From assembly GCF_900182545.1 (NCBI RefSeq), contig NZ_FXTJ01000003.1, positions 62,001-126,000 of the forward strand: 64,000 nucleotides of DNA, written 5' to 3'. The notes beneath the pieces were generated by a model. The model did not search any database. It was given only the letters and a program-made list of their open reading frames with translations, and was not told the origin of the DNA. Positions 52,133-61,347 of the stretch are shown here, in pieces. A program made the position numbers and the translations under genes. The DNA is from Geodermatophilus aquaeductus. Lineage in GTDB: Bacteria > Actinomycetota > Actinomycetes > Mycobacteriales > Geodermatophilaceae. Numbering within the stretch: position 1 is the first letter of the stretch; the number at the start of each line of letters is the position of its first letter.

Positions 52133-52956
52133 CGGGCGTCCAGCGCGGCGCGCATGGGGCCCAGCGGTGCGGGCAGCCCGGTCATCAGCTCCACCTGCAC
52201 CGTCGCCTGCCAGAACAGCACCTCGAGGCCGCTGACCACGGTGGCGCCCGCCGCGGCGGCCGCGCCGGCCAGCGGCGTGGGCCACGGCGCGTAGAGGACG
52301 TCGAGCAGGGTCTGCCCCGCCCGCCACCGCAGGCCGGTGAGCTCGGGGTGGGCGCCGATCGGCACGGTGCTGACGACGACCGGCGCCTCGACCGGGCCGG
52401 GCGCCAGCGGGCGGACCCTGGCCTCGACGCCGAGCACGCCCAGCACGTGGGCGACGTCGGCGGCGCGGTCGGGCGCGCGCACGAGCACGTCGACGGACTC
52501 GGCGCCCAGCTCGGCCAGCGCCACGGCCGCGGCCGCCGCCGTGCCGCCCGCGCCGACGATCGCCGCGTGCGCGACCCGCTCGACGCCGCCGGTCTGCAGC
52601 GCCATGCCGACGCCGTGGACGTCGGTGTTCTCCGCCCGCCAGCCGGTGTCGGTGTGCACCAGGGTGTTGGCGGCGCCGAGCAGGCGGGGCAGCGGGTCGA
52701 CGTCGTCGGCGACGGCGACGGCGGCCTGCTTGCAGGGCATGGTCACCGAGAACCCGCGCCACTCCGGGCCGAGGCCGGCCACGAGGTCGGCGAGGTCCTC
52801 GGGGCCGACGTCGAGGGCGTCGTAGGTCCAGCCGGTCAGGCCGAGCGCGGCGTAGGCAGCGCGGTGCAGCAACGGCGAGAGCGAGTGCCCGACCGGGCGG
52901 CCGAGGACGGCCGCCCGGCCGGGCGGGGTCGGGTCGGGCACGGGCCGGTCAGCCAC
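52129..52956 (-). CDS. aroE: shikimate dehydrogenase
   Basis: A 275-residue NADPH-dependent reductase. GHSLSPLLHRAAY (shikimate-binding Ser pair), VTMPCKQAA (catalytic Lys), NTD in ENTDVHG (catalytic Asp), and the cofactor loop GAGGTAAAAAVAL are present. GTG 52956 is chosen; ATG 52974 and GTG 52941 are in frame. It overlaps the 3' end of mltG. Confidence 0.93.
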   Translation of the reverse strand: MADRPVPDPTPPGRAAVLGRPVGHSLSPLLHRAAYAALGLTGWTYDALDVGPEDLADLVAGLGPEWRGFSVTMPCKQAAVAVADDVDPLPRLLGAANTLVHTDTGWRAENTDVHGVGMALQTGGVERVAHAAIVGAGGTAAAAAVALAELGAESVDVLVRAPDRAADVAHVLGVLGVEARVRPLAPGPVEAPVVVSTVPIGAHPELTGLRWRAGQTLLDVLYAPWPTPLAGAAAAAGATVVSGLEVLFWQATVQVELMTGLPAPLGPMRAALDAR

Positions 52957-54709
52957 CGCACCCGAGGCCGGCATCGGCGCACTGCTGGCGCGCCACCAGG
53001 AACTCGTCGTAGCTGGCGGTGAAGAAGTGCCGGCCGTCGTCGGACGCCAGGACGTAGTAGAGGAGGTCCCCGGTGGTCGGCGCGAGCGCCGCCTCCAGGC
53101 TCGCCTCGCCCGGCGCGCCGATCGGGGTCGGCGGGAGGCCCGCGATCCGGCGCGTGTTGTACGGGTTGTCCGACTGCAGGTCGCTGACGGTCAGGTCGTT
53201 GCCGTTCTTGTCCAGCCCGTAGGCCAGCGTGGCGTCGATGCCGAGCGGGATGCCCTGGTCCAGGCGGTTGTAGACGACCTGCGCCACGTTGGCCCGCTCG
53301 TCGTCGACCCGGGTCTCCCGCTCGATCATCGAGGCGACCACGACGACGTCGTACACCGAGCGGCCGGCCGCGGCGGCCCGCTGCTCGAGCTGCATGCCGG
53401 TGGCCATGTCGGTGAACCGGGCGACCATCGCGCGCAGCACGTCGGCGGCGGTGTCGTCGGGCTCGACGTCGTAGGTGGCCGGGAACAGGAAGCCCTCGAG
53501 CTGCCCGTTCGCGTAGGGCGGCAGGCCCAGTGCGGCGGGGTCGGCCGCGGCGGCCTGCAGGTCCTCGATCGGCAGGCCGGTGGACTCCGCGATCCGCTGC
53601 AGCGTGGCCGCGAGGGTGGTGCCCTCGGGGACGGTGACCCGCGAGACCTGGCGGGTGGCGGGGTCGAGCAGCAGGTCGAGGGCGGCCTGGCCGCTCATCT
53701 GCGCCCGCAGGACGTAGACGCCGGGCTGGATGCCGGTGGCGGCGGGGTCGGCCTCGGCGGCCTCGACGAACGGCTCGGAGGAGGCGATGACGTCGGACTC
53801 CACGAGGGTGCGCGCGATGTCGCTGAGGGTGTCGCCGTCGCCGACGCGGACCTCCACGGTGCCGGTGCCGGTGCCGGTGTAGTCCTCGGCCTCGGGGTTC
53901 ACCAGGCCGATGAGCGCGCGGCCGCCGAAGACGATGCCGGCCACCAGCGCGGCGAGGACGAGCAGGGCGAGCACGTTGGCCAGCGGGCTGCGGCGACGGC
54001 GGCCGTTGCGCGTGCGGCGCGACCCGTGGTCCTCGTCGTGGTGGTCGTCGTCGTGCAGGTCGTGCAGAGCGTGGTGCTCGTCGTCGTGGTGGTCGTCGTC
54101 GTGGTCGTCGGCGTGGTGGTCGTCGGCGAAGACGCCGGGGGCCTCGACGGTGGCAGGCTGCTCGGCGGCCTCGCGGCGGGCGCGGCGGCCGCGGCGGCGG
54201 GCACGGTCGGCGCCGCCGGCGCCGAGGACGTCGAGGCCGCCGGTGGCGTCCTCGTCGTCGTGGAGGTCGTCGTGGGGGTCGTCCTGGGGATCGACGTCGT
54301 GGTGCGTGTCGGCGAGGCCGCCGACGGCGGGCGCGGCCACGGTGGGCGCGTCGTCGGGATCGCGGGGAGCGGTGTCGTTGCGGCGGGCGAGCTTCGACCA
54401 CGGCCCGGAGGGGCGCGGCGGCAGTCCGGCGGCCGGCGGCGCGGGCTGGCCCTCGCCGGGCAGGGGGCCGGTGCGGTCGTCCCGCGGGGTCCCGCCGCGG
54501 GGGTCGTCGGGGGCGGCGTGCCGGCCGGCGCTGACGGTCCGGATCTCGCGGTCCATGAGCCCGGCGCGCGGCGGGAGGCCGGGCACCGGGCCGGGGGGCG
54601 CCAGCCGCGTCGTCGGCGGACCGGCCGTCCAGGTGGCCGGGGAGTTCCCGGGCGGGACGGCGGGCATGCCGGTCAGGCCCCGCCCGTACGGCGGGACCGG
54701 ACCGTTCAC
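52949..54709 (-). CDS. mltG: endolytic murein transglycosylase MltG with His/Asp-rich cytoplasmic arm
   Basis: A 586-residue YceG/MltG protein that cuts nascent peptidoglycan strands at the membrane. About 250 residues of disordered cytoplasmic sequence come first, Pro-rich then with two His/Asp clusters (about 147-165 and 205-238; e.g. DDHHADDHDDDHHDDEHH). One transmembrane helix (about 252-275, LANVLALLVLAALVAGIVFG) precedes a LysM-like segment and the catalytic domain with SMIERET (catalytic Glu) and LPPTPIGAPG. The acidic His-rich arm could bind zinc or nickel. GTG at 54709 overlaps the ruvX stop. Confidence 0.93.
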   Translation of the reverse strand: MNGPVPPYGRGLTGMPAVPPGNSPATWTAGPPTTRLAPPGPVPGLPPRAGLMDREIRTVSAGRHAAPDDPRGGTPRDDRTGPLPGEGQPAPPAAGLPPRPSGPWSKLARRNDTAPRDPDDAPTVAAPAVGGLADTHHDVDPQDDPHDDLHDDEDATGGLDVLGAGGADRARRRGRRARREAAEQPATVEAPGVFADDHHADDHDDDHHDDEHHALHDLHDDDHHDEDHGSRRTRNGRRRRSPLANVLALLVLAALVAGIVFGGRALIGLVNPEAEDYTGTGTGTVEVRVGDGDTLSDIARTLVESDVIASSEPFVEAAEADPAATGIQPGVYVLRAQMSGQAALDLLLDPATRQVSRVTVPEGTTLAATLQRIAESTGLPIEDLQAAAADPAALGLPPYANGQLEGFLFPATYDVEPDDTAADVLRAMVARFTDMATGMQLEQRAAAAGRSVYDVVVVASMIERETRVDDERANVAQVVYNRLDQGIPLGIDATLAYGLDKNGNDLTVSDLQSDNPYNTRRIAGLPPTPIGAPGEASLEAALAPTTGDLLYYVLASDDGRHFFTASYDEFLVARQQCADAGLGCGG

Positions 54710-55377
54710 GAGCGCCCCCGTTGGGCGTCGAGATAGGCCTGGAGGATGACCACGGCGGCGGCCTGGTCGATCACGGGGCGCTGGGCGCGGCTGTCGAGCC
54801 CGTTCGCCCGCAGGGAACTGGCTGCGGTCACGGTGGAGAGCCTCTCGTCGACGAGGTGCACGGGCACGCTGCCGATGCGCCCGGCGAGTGACCGAGCGTA
54901 GGCACGCGCTTCCCGCGCGGAGGCGCCCGACGCACCCGACAGGTGCCTCGGCTCCCCCACGATCACCTCTGTCACCTCGTGTTCCTCGACGAGGGCGACG
55001 ATCCGGTCGAGGTCCCCGCCGTCGCGGCGGCGCTCGACGGTCTCCAGCGGGCTGGCGAGCGTGCCGGTGGGGTCCGACAGCGCCACGCCGACCCGCACCG
55101 TGCCGACGTCGATGCCGAGCCGCCGGCCCTGGCGCGTGCGCCGCGGCGGCAGGGGCAGCCCGGCGGGCAGTCCCTGCGACAGGTCGATCTCGGTGGTCTC
55201 GTGGCGCACCGGCGGGAAGCCGGCGCGCAGGTCGATCTGCTCGGTGCGGTGGTGCACCGGCTGCTGGGGCGGCGGGGCCTGCCGGGGCCGCGACGGCGGC
55301 ACCGCCGGGCGGCCCTGCACCCGCCGCTCCCCCACCGGACCGGTCTCGTCGGGGCGCTGCTCGGGCACTCCGCTCAC
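54706..55377 (-). CDS. ruvX: putative pre-16S rRNA nuclease / Holliday junction resolvase with N-terminal extension
   Basis: A 223-residue YqgF/RuvX protein. The RNase H-like domain starts at about residue 86 (RLGIDVGTVRVGVALSDP) and keeps GEPRHLSG, VDERLST and the DQAAAVVILQ metal-binding Asp. The 85-residue N-terminal arm is Pro/Arg/Gln rich and includes a degenerate duplicate, HxTExIDLxxGFP / TTEIDLSQGLP. In E. coli the family matures 16S rRNA. GTG at 55377 overlaps the alaS stop as GTGA. Confidence 0.92.
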   Translation of the reverse strand: MSGVPEQRPDETGPVGERRVQGRPAVPPSRPRQAPPPQQPVHHRTEQIDLRAGFPPVRHETTEIDLSQGLPAGLPLPPRRTRQGRRLGIDVGTVRVGVALSDPTGTLASPLETVERRRDGGDLDRIVALVEEHEVTEVIVGEPRHLSGASGASAREARAYARSLAGRIGSVPVHLVDERLSTVTAASSLRANGLDSRAQRPVIDQAAAVVILQAYLDAQRGRS

Positions 55378-58064
55378 CTCCCTGTGGCGGTCGCGACCGC
55401 CTGCTCGCCGGCCTGCAGGGCGGCGGGGATGCCGCCCGGGTCCGTGCCGCCGCCCTGCGCGACGTCGGGCTTGCCACCGCCCCGGCCACCCACCGGGGCC
55501 GCCGCGGCGCGCAGGACGTCGCTGGCGGAGAGCCCGCGCTCCTGGGCGGCGGGGTTGAGGGCGGCGACGAGGGCCACCTTGCCGCCGCTGTCGGACGCCA
55601 GCAAGACGACGGCCGGGCGCTCGCCCAGCCGCCCGCGCACGTCGAGGGCGAGGGTGCGCAGGTCACCGCCGGAGAGACCGGCGGGCGAGGCGGTGACGAC
55701 GGCGACCCCGCCGACGTCCGTGGCGCCGGCCGCCAGCGACCCGGCCGCGGCCTGCGTCTGCTGCGCGCGCAGCTCGGCGATCTCCCGCTCGGTCTCGCGC
55801 AGCCGCGACAGGATCCCGCCGACCCGGTCGACCAGGCCGTCGGTGGGCGACTTGAGCAGCTCGCCGAGCTGGCGCACGAGGTCGCGCTCGCGGGCGAGAT
55901 AGCGGAAGCCCTCGATCCCGACGACGGCCTCGACGCGGCGCGCGCCCGACCCGACCGAGGACTCCCCGGTCAGGGCCAGCGTGCCGATCTGCGCCGAGCC
56001 CGCGACGTGCGTGCCACCGCACAGCTCGCGCGACCACGGCCCGCCGATCTCGACGACGCGCACCTGCTCGCTGTAGGTCTCGCCGAACAGCGCCAGCGCG
56101 CCGATGGCCTGGGCCTCGGGCAGCGTCATGTACGTGGCGCTCACCCGGTGGTCGGCGCGCACCGCGGCGTTGGCGACGTCCTCGATGTCGTGCCGCTGCT
56201 GCTGGGTGAGCGCGCCCTGCCAGGCGAAGTCCAGCCGCAGGTAGCCGGGGCGGTTGTAGGAGCCCGACTGCAGCGCCTGGGGGCCGAGCACCTGGCGCAG
56301 CGCGGCGTGCACCACGTGCGTGCCCGAGTGCGCCTGGCAGGCCGACAGCCGCCACTCGCGGTCGACCTCGGCGGTCAGCTCGGCACCCTCGGCCAACTCG
56401 CCCTCGAGCACCCGCACCTGGTGCACGACCAGGCCCTTGACCGGGCGCTGGACGTCGAGCACCTCGGCGCGGCCGCCGTCCCAGGTCAGGACGCCGGCGT
56501 CGGCCACCTGGCCGCCGGACTCGGCGTAGAACGGCGTGCGGTCCAGGACCACGCGGGTGACCTCGCCGGGCCCGGCCGGCGCGGGCGCGCCGCCGTCCTC
56601 GCCGGCCAGGTCGGTGACCAGGCCGAGCACGCGGGAGTCGGTGCGCAGGGTGGAGTAGGCCTGCCAGTCGGTGGGGCCGTGCTCGGCGAGCAGCCGGCGG
56701 TAGGCCAGGACGTCGACCGAGCCGGTGCGCTTGGCGCGGGCGTCGGCGCGGGCGCGGTCGCGCTGCTGCTGCATGAGCGCGCGGAAGCCGGCCTCGTCGA
56801 CGGTCACGCCCTGCTCGGCGGCCATCTCGAGGGTGACGTCGATCGGGAAGCCGTAGGTGTCGTGCAGCGAGAACGCCTGCTCGCCGCTGAGCGCCGGCGT
56901 CCCGGCGGCCTTCGCCTCCCGGACGGCGGTGTCGAACAGCGCGGTGCCGGAGGTGAGGGTGCGCCGGAACGCCTCCTCCTCGGCGTAGGCGACGGCGGAG
57001 ATGCGGTCGAAGTCGGTGACCAGCTCCGGGTAGCTCAGGCCCATCGCGTCGCGGGACACCGGCAGGAGCTCCGGCAGCGAGGCGGCGTCGACGCCGAGCA
57101 GCCGCATCGACCGGACGGCGCGGCGCAGCAGCCGGCGCAGGATGTAGCCGCGGCCCTCGTTGCCGGGCGTGACGCCGTCGCCGATGAGCATCAGCCCGCT
57201 GCGGACGTGGTCGGCCACCACGCGCAGCCGGACGTCGGCCTCGTGGTCCTTGCCGTAGGTGACCCCGGCGAGGTCGGCCGCGCGGCGCAGCACCGGGGCG
57301 ACCTCGTCGATCTCGTACATGTTGTCGACGCCCTGCAGCAGGAAGGCCACCCGCTCCAGGCCCATGCCGGTGTCGATGTTCTTCTTCGGCAGCTCGCCGA
57401 CGATCCGGAAGTCCTCCTTGCTCCGGACGTCGGTGAGCTCGTACTGCATGAAGACGAGGTTCCAGATCTCGAGGAACCGGTCGCCGGCGGTGTCGACCAG
57501 CGGGCCGCCGTCGGGCCCGAACTCCGGCCCGCGGTCGTAGTAGATCTCCGAGCACGGCCCGCCCGGGCCGTCGGCGCCGGTGTGCCAGTAGTTGTCCTTC
57601 TTGCCCAGCCGCTGGATCCGCTCGAGCGGCAGCCCGGCGATGCGGTGCCAGGCCTCGGCGGCCTCGTCGTCGTCGAGGTAGACGGTCACCCAGATGCGGT
57701 CGGGGTCGAAGCCCAGCCCGCCGTCGGCCACGGGGCCGGTCACCAGCTCCCAGGCGTGCTGGATGGCCCCCTCCTTGAAGTAGTCACCGAAGGAGAAGTT
57801 GCCGTTCATCTGGAAGAACGTGCCGTGGCGGGTGGTCTTGCCCACCTCCTCGATGTCGAGGGTGCGCACGCACTTCTGCACGCTGGTGGCCCGCGGGAAC
57901 GGCGCGGGCTCCCGGCCGGTCAGGTACGGGATGAAGGGCACCATGCCGGCGACGGTGAACAGCAGGGAGGGGTCCGGCGACACCAGCGACGCGCTGGGGA
58001 CGACGGTGTGGCCGCGCTGCTCGAAGTGCTGCAGGAAGCGGCGGCGGATCTCGGCGGTCTGCAT
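55374..58064 (-). CDS. alaS: alanyl-tRNA synthetase
   Basis: An 896-residue class II synthetase. The aminoacylation domain (about 1-250) has RATSVQKCVRTLDIEEVGKTTRHGTFFQMNGNFSFGDYFK and GMGLERVAFLLQG; the tRNA-recognition part follows; the editing domain (about 560-720) holds zinc ligands HSGTH and CGGTH; the C-terminal C-Ala domain (about 760-896) is Gly/Ala rich. It charges tRNA-Ala and removes mischarged Ser or Gly. ATG at 58064. Confidence 0.97.
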   Translation of the reverse strand: MQTAEIRRRFLQHFEQRGHTVVPSASLVSPDPSLLFTVAGMVPFIPYLTGREPAPFPRATSVQKCVRTLDIEEVGKTTRHGTFFQMNGNFSFGDYFKEGAIQHAWELVTGPVADGGLGFDPDRIWVTVYLDDDEAAEAWHRIAGLPLERIQRLGKKDNYWHTGADGPGGPCSEIYYDRGPEFGPDGGPLVDTAGDRFLEIWNLVFMQYELTDVRSKEDFRIVGELPKKNIDTGMGLERVAFLLQGVDNMYEIDEVAPVLRRAADLAGVTYGKDHEADVRLRVVADHVRSGLMLIGDGVTPGNEGRGYILRRLLRRAVRSMRLLGVDAASLPELLPVSRDAMGLSYPELVTDFDRISAVAYAEEEAFRRTLTSGTALFDTAVREAKAAGTPALSGEQAFSLHDTYGFPIDVTLEMAAEQGVTVDEAGFRALMQQQRDRARADARAKRTGSVDVLAYRRLLAEHGPTDWQAYSTLRTDSRVLGLVTDLAGEDGGAPAPAGPGEVTRVVLDRTPFYAESGGQVADAGVLTWDGGRAEVLDVQRPVKGLVVHQVRVLEGELAEGAELTAEVDREWRLSACQAHSGTHVVHAALRQVLGPQALQSGSYNRPGYLRLDFAWQGALTQQQRHDIEDVANAAVRADHRVSATYMTLPEAQAIGALALFGETYSEQVRVVEIGGPWSRELCGGTHVAGSAQIGTLALTGESSVGSGARRVEAVVGIEGFRYLARERDLVRQLGELLKSPTDGLVDRVGGILSRLRETEREIAELRAQQTQAAAGSLAAGATDVGGVAVVTASPAGLSGGDLRTLALDVRGRLGERPAVVLLASDSGGKVALVAALNPAAQERGLSASDVLRAAAAPVGGRGGGKPDVAQGGGTDPGGIPAALQAGEQAVATATGR

Positions 58065-58113
58065 GGCCTCTTCGGTCCTCGGGGCGGGGTGTCCCCCGCG
58101 TGGTGGGTGCGGC

Positions 58114-58422
58114 TCAGCGGTCGGCGGCGTGCGCGCCCCGTCGTCCGGGGAGCTGCCGGCCGGGCAGCTGGAGCGGGGAGTCGTCGCGCTCGGGGAGCGG
58201 TGCGTCCAGGCCGGTGCCCGAGCGCAGCTCCTCCTCGCGCATCGCGGCGGCGGCGCGCACGTCGGCGCCGAAGTCGCCGATCGCGTCGGCGAGGTCGCGC
58301 AGGCCCTCCACCAGCGCCCCGGCGAGGCCCTGCGGGGTCAGCTTCTCGGCGGCGCGGGAGAGCTTGCGGACGACGAGGGCGCCGATGGTGATGCCCATCG
58401 CCAGCCAGAACAGCCGGCGCAT
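58114..58422 (-). CDS. small membrane-associated protein (DUF6167-like)
   Basis: A 102-residue protein: one N-terminal hydrophobic helix (RRLFWLAMGITIGALVVRKL, residues 2-21) then an amphipathic helix (LTPQGLAGALVEGLRDLADAIGDFGADVRAAAAMREEELR) and a polar tail. This matches small proteins found upstream of alaS in actinobacteria; DUF6167 is my best name. ATG overlaps the stop of the DUF948 gene by one base. Function unknown; probably acts with its DUF948 partner. Confidence 0.8.
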   Translation of the reverse strand: MRRLFWLAMGITIGALVVRKLSRAAEKLTPQGLAGALVEGLRDLADAIGDFGADVRAAAAMREEELRSGTGLDAPLPERDDSPLQLPGRQLPGRRGAHAADR

Positions 58423-58847
58423 CAGGCGGCCCGCCGGGCGGCACGGCGCTCACGGCGCGAGGCCTTGTCGCGGGCGGCGGCCTCGGCGATCGCCTGGCCC
58501 TCGCGGCGCTTCTTCGTGGCGCTGCGCACGCCGTAGCTGAACGCCGCGACCTTGATCAGCGGGCTGCCCACGGTGGCGGCGACGACGCTGGTCAGCGCCG
58601 CGACGTTGCTCGACACGTTGGCCGCGTTGCCGGTGATGTCGTCGACCCGCTCTAGGTTGCTGTTGACCTGGGCGATCGTCGTCTGCGCCTGGCCGAGGAT
58701 CGGCGCGCTCTGCTCGCGCACCTGGCGGATGGTCAGCGTCGTCTCGTCCAGCGTGCGCCCCAGCTTGAGCACCGGGACGGCGAGCAGCACCACCAGCAGC
58801 ACCAGCGCCAGGGCGGCGATCAGTCCGGCCCACTCTCCTGCGGACAC
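58422..58847 (-). CDS. DUF948 domain-containing membrane protein
   Basis: A 141-residue protein with an N-terminal transmembrane helix (about 6-28, WAGLIAALALVLLVVLLAVPVL), a heptad-rich segment (about 30-95, VREQSAPILGQAQTTIAQVNSNLERVDDITGNAANVSSNVAAL) that looks like coiled coil, and a basic C-terminus (KKRREGQ...[13 protein letters not shown]). DUF948 proteins are unassigned, anchored coiled-coil proteins. GTG at 58847 behind GAGGAGA; a TACTGT -10-like box lies at 58915-58920 on the minus strand. Confidence 0.83.
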   Translation of the reverse strand: MSAGEWAGLIAALALVLLVVLLAVPVLKLGRTLDETTLTIRQVREQSAPILGQAQTTIAQVNSNLERVDDITGNAANVSSNVAALTSVVAATVGSPLIKVAAFSYGVRSATKKRREGQAIAEAAARDKASRRERRAARRAA

Positions 58848-58937
58848 GCGGGATCTCCTCTACCTCGTCGGCTCGTTCGTCGGCGGCCGGCGTGGTCGCA
58901 CGCCCGGCGTGGCAACAGTAGTCGCGGCCCTCGGCGG

Positions 58938-60272
58938 TCAGCGGGCGCGGCGGAGGATCGCCCGGAGCTTGCCGAGCCGGGCGCCGATGCCGGCCTCGGC
59001 CCCGCGCGAGGTCGGGCGGTAGTAGTCGCGGCCGACCAGCGCGTCCGGCGGGTACTGCTGCGGGACGATCCCCTCGGGCGCGTCGTGCGGGTAGACGTAG
59101 GTCCCGCCGTGCCCGAGCTTCTTGGCCCCGGCGTAGTGCGCGTCGCGCAGACCGGCGGGCACCGGCCCGCCGAGGCCGGCGCGGACGTCGGCCACCGACT
59201 CGCCGATCGCCACGGTGACAGCGTTGGACTTCGGCGCGGTGGCCAGGTGGACGACGGCGTGCGCCAGCGGGAAGTGCCCCTCGGGCATGCCGATGAAGGC
59301 GACGGCCTCGGCCGCGGCGACGGCGGTCTGCAGCGCGGTGGGGTCGGCCATGCCGATGTCCTCGCTGGCGGAGATGACCAGCCGCCGGGCGATGAAGCGC
59401 GGGTCCTCCCCCGCCACGACCATGCGGGCGAGGTAGTGCAGGGCGGCGTCGACGTCGCTGCCGCGGATGGACTTGATCAGCGCGCTGGCGACGTCGTAGT
59501 GCATGTCGCCCTGACGGTCGTAGCGCACGGCGGCCTGGGCGACGGCGGTCTCGAGCGTGGCCAGGTCGATCTCGGCGGCGCCCGCCGCGACGGCCGCGCC
59601 CGCACCGGACTCCAGCGCGGTCAGCGCCTTGCGCGCGTCGCCGCCGGCCACCCGGACCAGGTGCTCCTCGGCCTCGGCGCTCAGCGTCACGGCACCGGCC
59701 AGCCCGCGCTCGTCGGTCAGCGCCCGGTGCAGCACGGCGCGGACGTCGTCGTCACCCAGCGGCTGCAGCGCGAGGACCAGGCTGCGGGACAGCAGCGGGC
59801 TGACGACGGAGAAGAACGGGTTCTCGGTGGTGGCGGCGATCAGGCTGACGATGCGGTCCTCGACGGCCGACAGCAGCGAGTCCTGCTGGGTCTTGGAGAA
59901 CCGGTGGACCTCGTCGATGAACAGCACGGTGCGCCGGCCGGCGTAGGTGAGCTCGCGCTTGGCGCTGGAGATGACCGCGCGGACCTCCTTGACGCCGGCG
60001 TCGAGCGCGGAGAGCTGCACGAACTGCCGCCGGGTGGCCAGGGAGATGACGTGCGCGAGCGTCGTCTTGCCGGTGCCCGGCGGGCCGTAGAGGACCAGCG
60101 ACATGGGCTCGTCGGCCTCGACCAGCCGGCGCAGCGGGGAGCGCGGGCCGAGCAGGTGCGTCTGGCCGACGACCTCGTCGAGCGAGCGCGGGCGCATCCG
60201 CACGGCCAGCGGCGCGCCGGGGTCGACGGCCTCGCCGCCGGGTTCGGCCGGCTCGTCGAACAGGGACGTCAC
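58938..60272 (-). CDS. rarA: replication-associated recombination protein A (MgsA/RarA AAA ATPase)
   Basis: A 444-residue clamp-loader-like ATPase acting at stalled replication forks. Walker [10 protein letters not shown], Walker [12 protein letters not shown], sensor 1 AATTENP and the C-terminal tetramerisation domain ([46 protein letters not shown]) are complete. GTG 60272 is 8 bases after TAGCGT, so leaderless; the start codon sits at the edge of an 8-bp inverted repeat. Confidence 0.95.
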   Translation of the reverse strand: MTSLFDEPAEPGGEAVDPGAPLAVRMRPRSLDEVVGQTHLLGPRSPLRRLVEADEPMSLVLYGPPGTGKTTLAHVISLATRRQFVQLSALDAGVKEVRAVISSAKRELTYAGRRTVLFIDEVHRFSKTQQDSLLSAVEDRIVSLIAATTENPFFSVVSPLLSRSLVLALQPLGDDDVRAVLHRALTDERGLAGAVTLSAEAEEHLVRVAGGDARKALTALESGAGAAVAAGAAEIDLATLETAVAQAAVRYDRQGDMHYDVASALIKSIRGSDVDAALHYLARMVVAGEDPRFIARRLVISASEDIGMADPTALQTAVAAAEAVAFIGMPEGHFPLAHAVVHLATAPKSNAVTVAIGESVADVRAGLGGPVPAGLRDAHYAGAKKLGHGGTYVYPHDAPEGIVPQQYPPDALVGRDYYRPTSRGAEAGIGARLGKLRAILRRAR

Positions 60273-60290
60273 GGGTAGCGACGCTACCCG
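60272..60290. promoter_or_regulatory. inverted repeat over the rarA -10 box and start
   Basis: CGGGTAGC (60272-60279) and GCTACCCG (60283-60290), perfect 8-bp arms, 3-base centre. It includes the rarA -10 box (minus strand TAGCGT, 60281-60286) and its first start-codon base. It may be a repressor site in the 36-base gap to the aldo/keto reductase gene. Confidence 0.5.
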
Positions 60291-60308
60291 CGGGGCACGA
60301 CACCTCCC

Positions 60309-61166
60309 GTGCAGCAGCGACGCATCGGCGACCGTCCCGTCAGCGCCATCGGCCTGGGGGCGATGCCCCTCTCCACCAAGACCGACCGGCCCTCCCGCGA
60401 GGACGCGGTCGCCGTCGTCCACGCCGCCCTCGACGCGGGGGTGACGCTCGTCGACACCGCCGACGCCTACGCCCGCGACGAGGCGGAGTTCGGGCACAAC
60501 GAGTCGCTCGTCGCCGAGGCGCTGGCGTCCTACGGCCATGGTGCGCGCGACGTGCTCGTGGCGACCAAGGGCGGGCACACGCGGCAGGGCACCGACTGGC
60601 TGCTCGACGGGTCGCCGGCGTACCTGCGGAAGGCGTGCGAGGCCTCGCTGCGGCGGCTCGGCGTCGACGCGATCGGGCTGTACCAGTTCCACCGGCCCGA
60701 CCCGGACACGCGGTGGGAGGACTCGATGGGCGCGCTGCGGCAGCTCGCCGACGACGGCCTGGTGCAGAGGGTGGGCATCTCCAACGCCGACGTCGCGCAG
60801 ATCGACGTCGCCCGCTCGATCGTGGGGCCGGCGCTGGTGAGCGTGCAGAACCAGTTCTCGCCGGGCTGGCGCTTCTCCGCCGAGGAGGTGGCGCACTGCG
60901 CGGCGCACGGGCTGGCATTCCTCCCGTGGAGCCCGTTCGGCGGCGTGACCGCGGCCGGCTCGCTGTCCGCGACGGCGCCGGCGTTCGCGGAGGTGGCCGC
61001 GGAGCTGGGCGTGTCGGTGTACCAGGTGACGCTGGCCTGGCACCTCGCGCAGTCCGACGTCGTCGTGCCCATCCCGGGGGCGTCGCGGCCGGCGTCCATC
61101 CAGGACTCCGCGGCGGCGGCCGACCTGCGGCTGACGCCGGAGCAGCTGGCCCGCCTGGACGCCTGA
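60309..61166 (+). CDS. aldo/keto reductase
   Basis: A 285-residue NADPH-dependent TIM-barrel reductase. The catalytic tetrad is visible: Asp and Tyr in DTADAYARD, Lys in VATKGG, His in [16 protein letters not shown] and the C-terminal [20 protein letters not shown] complete the family pattern (AKR11/AKR13-like by eye). The substrate is unknown, probably an aldehyde. GTG at 60309 with no clear Shine-Dalgarno. The nearest downstream feature is palindrome copy 1. Confidence 0.9.
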   Translation: MQQRRIGDRPVSAIGLGAMPLSTKTDRPSREDAVAVVHAALDAGVTLVDTADAYARDEAEFGHNESLVAEALASYGHGARDVLVATKGGHTRQGTDWLLDGSPAYLRKACEASLRRLGVDAIGLYQFHRPDPDTRWEDSMGALRQLADDGLVQRVGISNADVAQIDVARSIVGPALVSVQNQFSPGWRFSAEEVAHCAAHGLAFLPWSPFGGVTAAGSLSATAPAFAEVAAELGVSVYQVTLAWHLAQSDVVVPIPGASRPASIQDSAAAADLRLTPEQLARLDA

Positions 61167-61182
61167 GGGGCCTGCCGCGGCT

Positions 61183-61252
61183 GTTGATCATCGGCTGCGT
61201 GCACGACACCGCGCGGGACACGCCGCCGGACCGTGCACGCGTCCGATGATCA
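61183..61252. repeat. long palindromic repeat, copy 1
   Basis: Begins GTTGATCATCGG and ends CCGATGATCA, with inner GCGTGCACG/CGTGCACGC arms and a ~26-base centre containing GACACGCCG. Near-identical to copy 2 (62225-62302) and in the same orientation. Lies 3' of the aldo/keto reductase gene. Confidence 0.8.
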
Positions 61253-61347
61253 CGACGGGCGTCCTGCCGCTGCGCACAGCAGGCGCCGCCGTCCACAGAT
61301 GACGACGGCGACACCGCGGCGGGGCGGGTGCGCCCGAGCGTGGCGGC

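Noticed and set aside
53980-54330. Tandem GAC/CAC-like repeats as a CRISPR or satellite array
   Set aside because: They are in frame inside mltG and encode the His/Asp-rich arm; no spacer-repeat pattern exists.
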